The notes: generated from the letters alone by a model not told the origin. A stretch of DNA of 64,000 nt from a bacterium (GCA_019637795.1 JAHBUY010000007.1:276286-340285), one strand, 5' to 3'. Shown: positions 20,942 to 28,369, counted from the stretch's first letter. Numbers and translations: made by a program.

Positions 20942-22636
20942 ATGCTCGAGCAGCGCCTGGCGCGCCACGCGGCGCGCCGCACCTGGGGGACACGTCTGGT
21001 CGCGATCGCGACGCTCGCCGCGCTGGCGCGGCCCGCGTCGGCGGAGATCAGCCAGGCCTGCATCGCGGACTGCAACCGCGACGGCACGGTCACGGTCAAC
21101 GAGCTGATCACCGGCGTGAACATCCTGCTCGGGTCCAGCGAGCTGTCGCAGTGCCCGCGCGCCGATTGCGGCCATCGCGGCGAGGTCTCGGTGAGCTGCC
21201 TGGTGCAGGGCGTCACCGCCGCGGTGGCCGGCTGCCTCGGCGTTGCCTCGCCCACCATCGAGGGGCCGGTGACCGGCGGCCGTGGCGCGCCCTTCGTCGC
21301 CTCCACCTCCTACGACCCGGGCAGCGTCGGCTACGCGCAGTCGGAGTGGCTGCTGTCCGGCACCGCGCGCTCCTTCCGCGACGACGGCCCGCTCGGGCCG
21401 GACGGCCGGTGGTCGGTGCAGGACGGCGATCGCGCCGCCTACAAGACCCGGGTCATCGTCCAACGGCCGATCGATCCCGCCGACTTCAACGGCACCGTCT
21501 ACGTCGAGTGGCTGAACGTCAGCGGCGGTCTCGATGCCGGGCCCGACTTCGCCAACGCGCACGTCGAGATCATCCGCCAGGGCGCCGCCTGGGTGGGCCT
21601 GTCGGCGCAGAAGGTGGGCATCGAAGGCGGCACCGCCGCGGTCGGCGTCATCTCCATCCCGCTCAAGACCTACGACCCACAGCGCTACGGCTCGCTCTCG
21701 CATCCCGGCGACAGCTTCTCGTACGACATCTTCTCGCAGGCCGGTCAGGCGATCCGCGATCGCGCCGGCATTGCCGCCCTGGACGACCTGCCGGTGCGCC
21801 GCCTGGTCGCGCTCGGCGAGTCGCAGTCCGCCTTCCGCTTCGTCACCTACCTGAACGCCATCCATCGCACGGCGCGCGTCTACGACGGCTACCTGGTGCA
21901 CAGCCGCGGCGCGATCGGCGCTCCGCTCTCGGAAGCGCCGCAGGCGAACATCCCGGTGCCCGGGACGGTGCCGATCCGTGACGACCTGGACGTGCCGACG
22001 CTCATCTTCCAGACCGAGACCGATCTGACCTTCCTCAACTATCACGCGGCGCGCCAGCCCGACGGCGGGCGGGTGCGCACCTGGGAGGTGGCGGGCACGG
22101 CGCACGTCGACACCTATACCCTGGTCAACGGCCCCGCCGACATCGGCGACTCGATCGACGCCGCCAGGCTGGTGATCACCAGCGAACCGGTCGCCGGCCT
22201 GGTGCGTTGTGGCGCGCCGATCAACTCCGGCCCGCAGCACTTCGTGATCAACGCCGCCGTCGCGGCGCTCGAGCGCTGGGTGCGCGACGGCACCCCGCCG
22301 CCGGTGTCGCCGCGGCTCGCGCTCACGGAGGATACGCCGCCCGCGATCGCGCGCGACGCGCGCGGCATCGCGCTCGGCGGCATCCGCACTCCGGCGGTCG
22401 ACGTGCCCCTGGCGGTCCTCTCCGGCGATCCCCAACCGGGCACGCTCATCTGCGCCCTCTTCGGCTCGACGACGCCGTTCGACGCCGAGACGCTGGCGGC
22501 GCTCTACGGCGACACGGCGACCTACGCCGCGGCCGTCGCGGCCTCCACCGCGGCAGCCGTCGAGGCCGGCTTCCTCCTCCCGGCCGACGCCATCCTGATC
22601 AACGGCGCCGCGGCCGACACGCCGATCGGCGGCTGA
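20942..22636 (+). CDS. secreted dockerin-like plus alpha/beta hydrolase domain protein
   Basis: The 564-residue protein has a signal peptide (cleavage near ARPASA, about residue 36) and a short Ca-binding dockerin-like segment (about 38-100, CNRDGTVTVNELITGVN and a second half with CLVQGVTAAVAGC). A catalytic region of about 450 residues follows, of the alpha/beta-hydrolase domain type found in many environmental bacteria. The nucleophile is likely the Ser in ALGESQSAFR near residue 300; a candidate acidic residue lies in FQTETDLTF and the His in GTAHVDTY. It may be an esterase of secreted or periplasmic location. RBS GAGGGGGG precedes the ATG. The N-terminal dockerin-like piece is shared in style with other Binatia-like exported proteins. 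Confidence 0.78.
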   Translation: MLEQRLARHAARRTWGTRLVAIATLAALARPASAEISQACIADCNRDGTVTVNELITGVNILLGSSELSQCPRADCGHRGEVSVSCLVQGVTAAVAGCLGVASPTIEGPVTGGRGAPFVASTSYDPGSVGYAQSEWLLSGTARSFRDDGPLGPDGRWSVQDGDRAAYKTRVIVQRPIDPADFNGTVYVEWLNVSGGLDAGPDFANAHVEIIRQGAAWVGLSAQKVGIEGGTAAVGVISIPLKTYDPQRYGSLSHPGDSFSYDIFSQAGQAIRDRAGIAALDDLPVRRLVALGESQSAFRFVTYLNAIHRTARVYDGYLVHSRGAIGAPLSEAPQANIPVPGTVPIRDDLDVPTLIFQTETDLTFLNYHAARQPDGGRVRTWEVAGTAHVDTYTLVNGPADIGDSIDAARLVITSEPVAGLVRCGAPINSGPQHFVINAAVAALERWVRDGTPPPVSPRLALTEDTPPAIARDARGIALGGIRTPAVDVPLAVLSGDPQPGTLICALFGSTTPFDAETLAALYGDTATYAAAVAASTAAAVEAGFLLPADAILINGAAADTPIGG

Positions 22637-22646
22637 AGCAGCGACG

Positions 22647-22689
22647 GCGCCCGCTGCCGGGGTCGGACGGCGACCTCGGCAGCGGGCGC
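22647..22689. terminator. strong bidirectional terminator hairpin
   Basis: Perfect 13-bp arms GCGCCCGCTGCCG (22647-22659) and its inverse (22677-22689) sit around a 17-nt loop, exactly between convergent stops at 22636 and 22696. Confidence 0.7.
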
Positions 22690-22695
22690 GCGGGC

Positions 22696-24087
22696 TCACT
22701 GCCGCAGGTACTCCTGCAACGTCGCCGGATCGTTGGCGGCGGTCAGCGCCGCGTCGCGGGCGATGCGGCCGCCGCGCACCAGGTCGGCGAGGTGGCGCTC
22801 CAGTACCAGCATCCCCTCGGCGCCGCCGGCCTGCAGGGCGCTGACCAACTGGGCGGTGCGGTGCTCGCGGATCAGGTTGGCGACGCCGTGGGTGACGCGC
22901 AGGATCTCCACCGCCGGCACCACGCCGCCGCCGTCGGCGGTCGCCACCAGGCGCTGCGCCACCACCGCCCGCAGCGCCTCGGCGAGCTGCACTCGCACCT
23001 GTCGCTGGCGCTCCGGCGGATAGGTGTCGACGACCCGTTCGATGGCCGAGGGCGCGGTGCGGCTGTGCAGGCTGGCGAACACCAGGTGGCCGGTCTCGGC
23101 GGCGGTCAGCGCCAGCGAGATGGTCTCGGGATCGCGCATCTCGCCGATCAGCAGCAGGTCCGGATCCTCGCGCAGCGCATCGCGCAGACCGCTGGCGAAG
23201 TCGCGCACGTGGGTGCCGACCTCGCGCTGGCGAACCAGGCCGGCCGGCCGCTGCGGTCGGATGCGGTACTCGATCGGATCCTCGAGGGTCACCAGGACGC
23301 GGGCGCGCGCGCGCAGCGCATGTTCGAGGAGCGCCGCCAGGGTCGTGCTCTTGCCGCACCCGGTCGGGCCGCAGGCGATCACCAGGCCGTGCGGCAGCTC
23401 GGTGAGGGCGGCGAGCTGCGGCGGCAGATTGAGCGCCGCCAGGTCCGGCGCCTCGCGGCGCAGCAGGCGGATGGCGGCGCACAGGCCCTCGGCGCTGCGG
23501 TAGACGTTCACCCGCAGTCGGCCGATCCCCGGCACCTCGAGGGCGCGGTCGACCGAGACCTCGCCCTCGCCTCGTTCGCCGAGGAGCACGGCCGGGTCGC
23601 ACGGCGGGACGTCGTCGAGCAGCGCCAGCGCGCCGTTGACGCGCATCACCGGCGGCGCGCCGGGGCCGAGGTGGACGTCGGAGGCGCCGCGCGCCTGGGC
23701 GCGCGACAGCACCGCGTACAGAGCCGGCGGCACGGCGCCGATCACCGCCTCGGCTTCGTTGTCCATCGCCGCGGCGCCCTCGTCGATGGCGCGCCGGAAG
23801 GCGACCTCCAGCGGCCCGCCGTCGCGCTGCGTGAGGTGCACGGCAAAGGTTCCCAGCTCGGCGCTGCGATAGGCGCGCGTCACCTGCCCGCCGCGCGCCA
23901 GCTCGCCGGCGCTGGCGCGCCACAGGTCGTCGAGCAGATGGCGGATGCCGTCGGCGGACATCACCGGCATGGTCAGCGACAGCTCGCTCGCGCCGGCGAA
24001 CATGCGCGGGCGCTGCTTGGCGACCAGGCGCAGCTCGTCGCCGCCCTGCTGGACCAGGATGCCGAGCAGACTGTCGAGGGCGCGCAT
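22696..24087 (-). CDS. PilT/PilU-like type IV pilus retraction-type ATPase
   Basis: The 463-residue protein is a secretion-superfamily hexameric ATPase of the PilT/PilU type. Walker A is GPTGCGKST (240-248), the Asp box LVTLEDPIEY, Walker B LLLIGEMRD and the His box FASLHSR follow. The N-terminal domain with ASDVHLGPGAPPVMRVNG (about 135-155) is standard. An extra ~105-residue module ahead of it resembles a second, divergent copy of that N-terminal domain. That makes it about 100 residues longer than ordinary PilT. PilT-type ATPases depolymerise pili, but no other pilus genes are in this window. It is on its own, between two convergent or divergent neighbours. Confidence 0.85.
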   Translation of the reverse strand: MRALDSLLGILVQQGGDELRLVAKQRPRMFAGASELSLTMPVMSADGIRHLLDDLWRASAGELARGGQVTRAYRSAELGTFAVHLTQRDGGPLEVAFRRAIDEGAAAMDNEAEAVIGAVPPALYAVLSRAQARGASDVHLGPGAPPVMRVNGALALLDDVPPCDPAVLLGERGEGEVSVDRALEVPGIGRLRVNVYRSAEGLCAAIRLLRREAPDLAALNLPPQLAALTELPHGLVIACGPTGCGKSTTLAALLEHALRARARVLVTLEDPIEYRIRPQRPAGLVRQREVGTHVRDFASGLRDALREDPDLLLIGEMRDPETISLALTAAETGHLVFASLHSRTAPSAIERVVDTYPPERQRQVRVQLAEALRAVVAQRLVATADGGGVVPAVEILRVTHGVANLIREHRTAQLVSALQAGGAEGMLVLERHLADLVRGGRIARDAALTAANDPATLQEYLRQ

Positions 24088-24239
24088 CGTCTCGCGACCT
24101 TGCCTGCCGGCGCCCTCGTGGGCAAGGAATCGCGCCCTGCGCGGCGCCTCGACGGGTTCGGCGCCAGTGGTGCCTGCGCGTCCGCATGTGGTCGCGATTT
24201 CCGCTGGGCCGGCCGCCGCCGCGCTGCTAGTCTCGCCGC

Positions 24240-24569
24240 GTGCGCTCCCGGCTCGCCACCGTCGTCACCGCCCTCGCCCTCGCCGGCCGGCTCGCCGGGC
24301 CGGCGCTCGCCGACGACCTCGGCGGCGTCAACGCCGCGACCGCCGACGCGGTACAGGCGCTGCAGCAACGCATCGTCTCCGATCCCGAGATGGCGGCGTC
24401 GATCCGCGACCTGCGCGACGATCCCCAGGTGCAGGCGCTGCTCGCCGATCCCGCCATCACCGCCGCCCTCGCCCGCGGCGACATGGCGGCGCTGCTGAGC
24501 GACCCCAAGATCCGCGCCCTGGCCGACGACCCCGCGGTGCAGCGGATCACCCGCCAGGTCGCGCGCTGA
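24240..24569 (+). CDS. small secreted helical protein with DP repeats
   Basis: A 109-residue product starting at GTG, with a signal peptide (to about GPALA, residue 24) and a helical body made of short repeats: SDPEMAASIRDLRDDPQ, VQALLADPAITAALARG, LSDPKIRALADDP. The pattern recalls the Asp-Pro (STI1-like) repeats of helical adaptor domains. It is not recognised by name. It converges on the receiver gene and lies divergent from the PilT-like gene. Confidence 0.62.
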   Translation: MRSRLATVVTALALAGRLAGPALADDLGGVNAATADAVQALQQRIVSDPEMAASIRDLRDDPQVQALLADPAITAALARGDMAALLSDPKIRALADDPAVQRITRQVAR

Positions 24570-24606
24570 GCCGCCGCCCTCGCGTCCGCCTGGTCCGCCC
24601 GCCGTG

Positions 24607-24981
24607 TCAGCCCGTGCAGCGGCGGCGGATCTCCTGCAGCAGCTCGCCGATCTCACCCGTCTTCTCGACGTAGGCGACGCCGAGCGACTCGGCGACCGCC
24701 TTCAGATCGGGCGCCGCCGAGTAGCAGACCACCGGGATCGCGCGCACCGCCTCGTCGTCGTCCGCGAGCTGGGCGCGGCGGAACATCTGCCCATCCATCT
24801 CGGGCATCGTCAGGTCGAGCACCACGACGCGCGGCCGGGCGGCGCGCAGCTTCGCCAGCCCCTCCCGCCCGTCCGCCGCCGTTTCGACGTTGAACCCGGC
24901 CGTCGACAGCATGAAGCCCAGCACCTCGCGCACGTCATTGTCGTCGTCGACGATCAGCACCGGCCGGCCCCTGCGCTGCAT
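24607..24981 (-). CDS. single-domain response regulator (receiver only)
   Basis: The 124-residue protein is a CheY-like receiver without an output domain. The acidic pocket is in VLIVDDDND (about 8-16), the phosphoacceptor Asp is in VVVLDLTMPEMDG (about 56), the switch Ser in CYSAAPD and the conserved Lys in YVEKTGE. It should relay phosphate to a partner or act by protein contact. The start at 24981 gives a standard receiver; upstream in-frame sequence is not homologous. No kinase is adjacent. Confidence 0.88.
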   Translation of the reverse strand: MQRRGRPVLIVDDDNDVREVLGFMLSTAGFNVETAADGREGLAKLRAARPRVVVLDLTMPEMDGQMFRRAQLADDDEAVRAIPVVCYSAAPDLKAVAESLGVAYVEKTGEIGELLQEIRRRCTG

Positions 24982-25130
24982 GCGATCAGCATGGCAGAGC
25001 CGGTCCGGGTGGCAAACACCCACCACCCGAATTGCCAGCGTCGGAGCCCGAACCGATCGCGTTGCCAGGAATCGGAGAAGCGACCGCCCGCGCAGACGCC
25101 GGACGCCACGCCGCCGCGCTGGCGCCACAG

Positions 25131-25207
25131 CAGCCCGAGCAGCCGAAAAACAATGCCGGGGGCGGGAATCGAACCCGCACAGCGGTTACGCGCCAAGGGA
25201 TTTCAAG
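25131..25207 (-). repeat. displaced 3' half of tRNA-Leu with flank (remnant attachment site)
   Basis: Bases 25154-25207, read on the minus strand, match the 3' half of tRNA-Leu: anticodon-loop end, TCCCT stem, long variable arm, T-arm with GGTTCGA and acceptor CCCCGGC plus A. No matching 5' half (GCCGGGG) exists, so it is not a working tRNA. The loop reads CTTGAAA rather than CTTAAAA. Similarity to 25980-26057 extends about 23 bases past the tRNA 3' end (both read CAGCCC(G/A)AG(C/T)AGCCG). The two copies lie 850 bp apart and look like the borders of an older insertion at the same tRNA. Confidence 0.75.
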
Positions 25208-25227
25208 CCGGCGGTCGAACTCACGGA

Positions 25228-25256
25228 GCCCTTGAAAGACAAAGCCTTTCAAGGGC
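25228..25256. repeat. hairpin with 11-bp perfect arms
   Basis: Arms GCCCTTGAAAG (25228-25238) and its inverse (25246-25256) around ACAAAGC. It lies just inside the remnant element next to the tRNA half. It could be a terminator stem or part of an attachment region. Confidence 0.5.
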
Positions 25257-25320
25257 ATTCGTGTTTCTGAACTTAGGTGGAATTGGGTGACAGTGCGGTT
25301 ATAGCCTTGGAGGAGTAGTG

Positions 25321-25731
25321 ATGGGTGCGATCGACGAGGGGATTTCTGCGATCCGGGCGACGATCGCTGCGGTCAAGAAGGTGTCAAGAAGGTTCGCAAA
25401 CTCACGAGGCGTTGATCGAGCAGTCGTTGAGCTGCAGAGCGCCATCAACGATGCGCGCGAGATGGCTGAGGATTTGCGATCCGAGACAATCGCTCTCTTG
25501 GCGCGGATCCGGGAGCTTGAAGAGCGCGCCGACTTTCGGGCCCGGATGGTTCATGATGATCGGGGGATTCTGCTGAAGGATCCGCCGCAAGGCTATGCGG
25601 AGGGGCCGTACTGTTCGGCCTGCTGGGAAGTGCGGAGGAACCTCGTTCTCCTCACCGACCTCGGAAGCCGCAACTATGCGGGGCCATGGGCTTGTCCCGA
25701 GTGCCACCAGGACGTGGCGAAGCCCCGTTGA
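25321..25731 (+). CDS. coiled-coil plus zinc-ribbon protein of mobile-element type
   Basis: A 136-residue protein not recognised by name. Residues 1-75 are helical, probably coiled coil (IRATIAAVKKVSRRF, MAEDLRSETIALLARIRELEERAD). The C-terminal part has a zinc ribbon with two CxxC pairs: PYCSACWEV and WACPECHQ. Proteins of this plan are common cargo in prophages and islands. The base composition is visibly less GC-rich than the chromosome on either side, in keeping with transfer. GGAGGAG sits 5 bases before the chosen ATG; a GTG just before it is an alternative. It lies inside the 850-bp remnant between the tRNA-Leu repeats. Confidence 0.68.
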   Translation: MGAIDEGISAIRATIAAVKKVSRRFANSRGVDRAVVELQSAINDAREMAEDLRSETIALLARIRELEERADFRARMVHDDRGILLKDPPQGYAEGPYCSACWEVRRNLVLLTDLGSRNYAGPWACPECHQDVAKPR

Positions 25732-25756
25732 CAAACTGGTTATGGCCTGACGGCGA

Positions 25757-26002
25757 GTGCCACGCTGCATCTACTGCCGGGCTGCTACAACCGGTTACGA
25801 ACGGTCGGTCGAACATCCGTTTCCCGAAGCGCTCGGCTGGCCGCATCCGTTGCGCCGTGGAGATGCCTGCGACGGCTGTGACCGAGGTGTCGGGAAGCGA
25901 TCGCTGGTTCTACTTCCAACCTCAAGGCGACCGGCTGCGACCCTGATCAGTTCCAGGGTCCGCCGCATCCGCGGCAAGGCAGCCCAAGTAGCCGAAAAGT
26001 AA
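25757..26002 (+). pseudogene. HNH endonuclease fragment
   Basis: The reading frame (GTG start) begins with an HNH_5-like signature: RCIYCRAAT, SVEHPFPEALG and DACDGCDRGVG, i.e. CxxC, EH and CxxC placed as in HNH nucleases. After about 50 residues the similarity stops and the frame runs on as low-complexity sequence into the tRNA-Leu 3' flank, so the gene looks truncated at the repeat border. It is probably a leftover of the older insertion. Confidence 0.5.
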
Positions 26003-26003
26003 G

Positions 26004-26089
26004 TGCCGGGGGAGAGGATCGAACTCTCACGGCGGTTGCCCGCCAAGGGATTTTAAGTCCCTTGTGTCTGCCAGTTTCACCACCCCGGC
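26004..26089 (-). tRNA. tRNA-Leu(UAA)
   Basis: An 86-nt class II tRNA: acceptor GCCGGGG / CCCCGGC with discriminator A, anticodon stem AGGGA/TCCCT around loop CTTAAAA (anticodon TAA), long variable arm GGCGG-GCAA-CCGCC and T-arm GAGAG-TTCGATC-CTCTC. CCA is not encoded. Its 5' 39 nt lie inside the 40-bp att repeat, so the 5' half now present was supplied by the integrated element. The integrase stop codon is only about 15 bases upstream, so the tRNA can be read through from the element. Confidence 0.93.
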
Positions 26090-26090
26090 G
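26051..26090. repeat. att repeat, tRNA side
   Basis: This 40-bp sequence is identical to 36132-36171. It starts TTTTAAG in the anticodon loop and ends at the first base beyond the tRNA 5' end (CACCCCGGCG). Flanking bases differ, so these are the exact repeat limits. Crossover probably falls in or near the anticodon loop. Confidence 0.9.
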
Positions 26091-26104
26091 TGCAAGGAAA
26101 TCAG

Positions 26105-27274
26105 CTACTTGGCGCGCCCCGCGCGAGCCGTTTTCGGCTCAGAATGGCCAATTGTGCCCAGATTGTGCCCGCCGCTCAACCGCGCCGCTTCGTCTTGCTG
26201 GTAGCGGTCGAGCCGTTCGGTGGCCTCGATCAGGTCCGCCTCGGCGGTGATGTTGTACCGCGTGAAAATCGACTCCGTCTTGTGCCCGGTGAACGCGCGC
26301 GCGACCGTCTGATGCACGCCAGCGCGGATCAGGTTGCGCGCCGCCGAACGGCGGAAGTCGTGCGGCGTGCGGTGCGCCTTGATGCGGCCCGTCGCATCCT
26401 TCGTCGCCAGGCCGGCCTTGAGACAGGCGCGCCGCCAGGCGTCGTAGTAGTCGACCAGCGGCTTGCCGTTGCGGTGAAAGACGTGCTGACACAGCGCGCC
26501 GCGGTCGCGGTTGACGGCATCGGTATAGGCGCGCTGCGCCTCGAGGAGCGCGCCCACCTCGGCGGTGAAGCGGATGACTCGGCCCTCATCGTTCTTCGTG
26601 GTGCCGGCATCCAGGCGGATCGTCTGCGCCTCGAAGTCGACGTGTCGCCACTGGAGCGCCTTCACCTCGCCGCTGCGCCAGCCGGTGAGGTACAGAAAGC
26701 GGAAGAACGCGACCAGCGGAGCCTGCAGGTGCGCGCACACCGCCTCGAGCTGTGGGCGGGTGAAGAACCCGCTACGGACGTTGCGTTCCGGCAGCTTCTC
26801 GATCGCGGGCGCCTGGTCGACCAGCCGTGCCTTGCGCCCCAGCTTGAACGCACGAGAGAGAATCGCCAGCTCGCGGTTGATGGTCGCCGGCTTCGCCGGC
26901 CGCTTCGCCTGCTGGCGGCGAATGATGTACTCGCCCACGGTCTCCGACGTGACGAACGCGGCGAACCGGTGCCCGAAGAACGGCAGCAAGTGCTTCCGCA
27001 GGCGTTCGCGCGTCTTGCCGACGCTCTTGCGCTGCTTCACCTCGTAGTCGGTGAGCACCAGGTCAAAGAGCCGGCTGACCTTGCAGCGGTTGAGCTGCAG
27101 GTTGATTGTGCGGCCCTCTTCGACGGCGGCATTACGCTTGAGCAGCAGCTTTTCCGCCGCCAGCCGCTCGGCGCTGCCGGTGCTCTCGCGCAGGACGCGG
27201 CCGTGCTGGCGGTACTTCACCCACCAGACACCGCCACGCTGGTAGATTGATCCCGTGAGCCCGTCGACCTTCAT
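26105..27274 (-). CDS. tyrosine recombinase (phage-type integrase)
   Basis: The 389-residue integrase has an N-terminal arm-binding region (GSIYQRGGVWWVKYRQHGR), a SAM-like core-binding domain (about 65-160) and a catalytic domain with Arg200 (LTGWRSGEVKAL), Lys227, His305/Arg308 (HDFRRSAARN), His331 (GHKTESIFTRY) and nucleophile Tyr340. All catalytic residues are present, so it should be active in site-specific integration and excision at tRNA-Leu. The start at 27274 has AAGGGGAGGGG upstream and overlaps the previous stop as TAATG. Its 3' end lies next to the att core, and its last codons overlie the TGTGCCC repeats thought to be arm sites. Confidence 0.95.
   Translation of the reverse strand: MKVDGLTGSIYQRGGVWWVKYRQHGRVLRESTGSAERLAAEKLLLKRNAAVEEGRTINLQLNRCKVSRLFDLVLTDYEVKQRKSVGKTRERLRKHLLPFFGHRFAAFVTSETVGEYIIRRQQAKRPAKPATINRELAILSRAFKLGRKARLVDQAPAIEKLPERNVRSGFFTRPQLEAVCAHLQAPLVAFFRFLYLTGWRSGEVKALQWRHVDFEAQTIRLDAGTTKNDEGRVIRFTAEVGALLEAQRAYTDAVNRDRGALCQHVFHRNGKPLVDYYDAWRRACLKAGLATKDATGRIKAHRTPHDFRRSAARNLIRAGVHQTVARAFTGHKTESIFTRYNITAEADLIEATERLDRYQQDEAARLSGGHNLGTIGHSEPKTARAGRAK
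26153..26176 (+). promoter_or_regulatory. candidate integrase arm-type sites, tRNA-side arm
   Basis: TGTGCCC (26153-26159) and TGTGCCCGCCGCT (26164-26176) repeat in tandem inside the 3' end of the integrase gene. The same pair, in the same orientation and with nearly the same spacing, occurs near the other end (36005-36011, 36017-36029). Binding by the integrase is inferred. Confidence 0.5.
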
Positions 27275-27468
27275 TATCCCCTCCCCTTCCGCCGCGCCGG
27301 CTTTGGCACGGCCGTCGGCGGCGGCGTGCAGGTCCAGCCGCGCAACCGCAGCGCGTCCGCCAGCTCCTCGGAAGTGGCCACGGTCACGCCGTGCTTCATC
27401 GACGTCCGCACGAGGTCGATGACCATGCTCGCCAGATCGTCCTTGATGTTGTCGGTTGGCGTCGCCAT
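27274..27468 (-). CDS. small protein upstream of integrase
   Basis: This 64-residue protein is not recognised. It has an N-terminal helix (NIKDDLASMVIDLVRTSMKHG), a short segment SEELADALRLRGW that looks like a small helix-turn-helix, and a basic Pro-rich tail. It is coupled on both sides: its ATG overlaps the stop before it (TGATG) and its TAA overlaps the integrase ATG. The place just before int suggests a directionality or regulatory factor, but that is position only. Confidence 0.6.
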   Translation of the reverse strand: MATPTDNIKDDLASMVIDLVRTSMKHGVTVATSEELADALRLRGWTCTPPPTAVPKPARRKGRG

Positions 27469-27785
27469 CACGCACCCGCCTTTCCGGCGACCCGCTGCCG
27501 CCACGCGATGTACTCCTCGATGTCCTCTTCCCGCGTGTTGCGCGTCATGCCCTCGGCGAGGATCGACGCGATGAACAAGGCCGGCACGCCCAAGCGCTTG
27601 CCCAGCTCGCGCTCGTCCTCGGTCTGGAGCTCGAGCCCGTTACACAGGTACTCGGGCAACGGCTCGTCGAGCGCCCGAATGGTGTCCGCAATCGCGTGAA
27701 TGCGGATGCCCTCCGGTGTGTCGGTCGGGATCGCCGGCAGCTCCGGTGCTGCGCCCGCTGTCGTCGGTGTGCGTCTCCTCGCCAT
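27468..27785 (-). CDS. hypothetical acidic protein, first gene of int operon
   Basis: A 105-residue, acidic, mostly helical protein without recognised domain; the middle reads IRIHAIADTIRALDEPLPEYLCNGL and the end NTREEDIEEYIAWRQRVAG. GGAGGAG lies 2 bases before the ATG at 27785. It heads the three-gene unit ending in the integrase, transcribed from the 124-bp divergent region that faces the RHH gene. Confidence 0.65.
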   Translation of the reverse strand: MARRRTPTTAGAAPELPAIPTDTPEGIRIHAIADTIRALDEPLPEYLCNGLELQTEDERELGKRLGVPALFIASILAEGMTRNTREEDIEEYIAWRQRVAGKAGA

Positions 27786-27811
27786 CTCTCCTCCGTTGGC
27801 CCGTGGCCGGT

Positions 27812-27846
27812 TGTGTGTATGGCGAGTGTATACACCGCTTGCCAAC
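27812..27846. promoter_or_regulatory. divergent control region with GTGTATACAC operator
   Basis: GTGTATACAC at 27826-27835 is a perfect palindrome. On the minus strand it lies between a -35-like TTGGCA (about 27839-27844) and a -10-like CATACA some 18 bases on, in front of the int operon. A related half (TGTGTGTAT, 27812-27820) lies beside it. It is a good candidate site for the RHH protein encoded divergently. The assignment is inference. Confidence 0.5.
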
Positions 27847-27908
27847 AGCCGTGCAACCGGAATAGGATGACCACACAGGCGGCGGACAGTCGCCAGTGAG
27901 GAGGCAGT

Positions 27909-28148
27909 ATGGTACGCAGCGCCGCAGTTCGGGTGGGGAGGTTCGAGGAGATGGCAGAAGGAACGCGTCGAGGTGTGCCGGTATCGGTCCGCATCCCGCC
28001 GGAGCTGGCCCGCCGCCTGGATCGTCTCGTGCCGAAGCTGGCGAAGAACCAGTCACTAACGACGCTTGGCATCATCACGAAGTCGTCTGTCGTAAAGTTG
28101 GCGCTGCTGCGCGGCGTCGAGGCGCTGGAAGCGGAGTACAGCAAGTAG
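27909..28148 (+). CDS. ribbon-helix-helix (RHH) DNA-binding regulator
   Basis: The 79-residue protein has the RHH pattern: a beta strand VPVSVRIPPE, helix ELARRLDRLVPKL and a second helix TKSSVVKLALLRGVEALE. RHH proteins dimerise and place the strand pair in the DNA major groove, as in CopG, Arc and antitoxins. It is one of only two genes on the plus strand in the element and faces the int operon, so it probably represses int and itself. GAGGAGG precedes the ATG; an internal ATG at residue 15 would also leave a full RHH. Confidence 0.8.
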   Translation: MVRSAAVRVGRFEEMAEGTRRGVPVSVRIPPELARRLDRLVPKLAKNQSLTTLGIITKSSVVKLALLRGVEALEAEYSK

Positions 28149-28156
28149 CTTACAGA

Positions 28157-28369
28157 ATGGGGCTTATGCTCGCCTTCCTGTTCGTCGTCGCACTCCAGGC
28201 CGGCTGGCGCTTCGCACATGGATACAGAGATCGACTTACGCTTCGTCGGCTCCTACTCGATACGACTGCGTACTTCGTTGGCTTCTATAGCGGGGCCGCG
28301 ACCATCTACATGTGGGAATACTTCGACTTCCACGGTGTGTGGCAATACTTGCACTCCTCGGGTCACTGA
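28157..28369 (+). CDS. small membrane protein downstream of RHH gene
   Basis: A 70-residue product with two hydrophobic helices (MGLMLAFLFVVALQAGW and LLDTTAYFVGFYSGAATIYMW). It begins 8 bases after the RHH stop, with only a weak ribosome-binding site, and its composition is less GC-rich than the rest of the element. It overlaps the convergent zinc-ribbon gene by 134 bp, so one of the two ends may be wrong. As a gene expressed with the regulator it could be a superinfection or toxin-like cargo, but no function is evident. Confidence 0.45.
   Translation: MGLMLAFLFVVALQAGWRFAHGYRDRLTLRRLLLDTTAYFVGFYSGAATIYMWEYFDFHGVWQYLHSSGH

Noticed and set aside
25154..25207. A second complete tRNA (anticodon loop CTTGAAA would read as Ser)
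   Set aside because: Only the 3' half is present; the upstream sequence cannot pair with the acceptor or anticodon stem, so it is a fragment.
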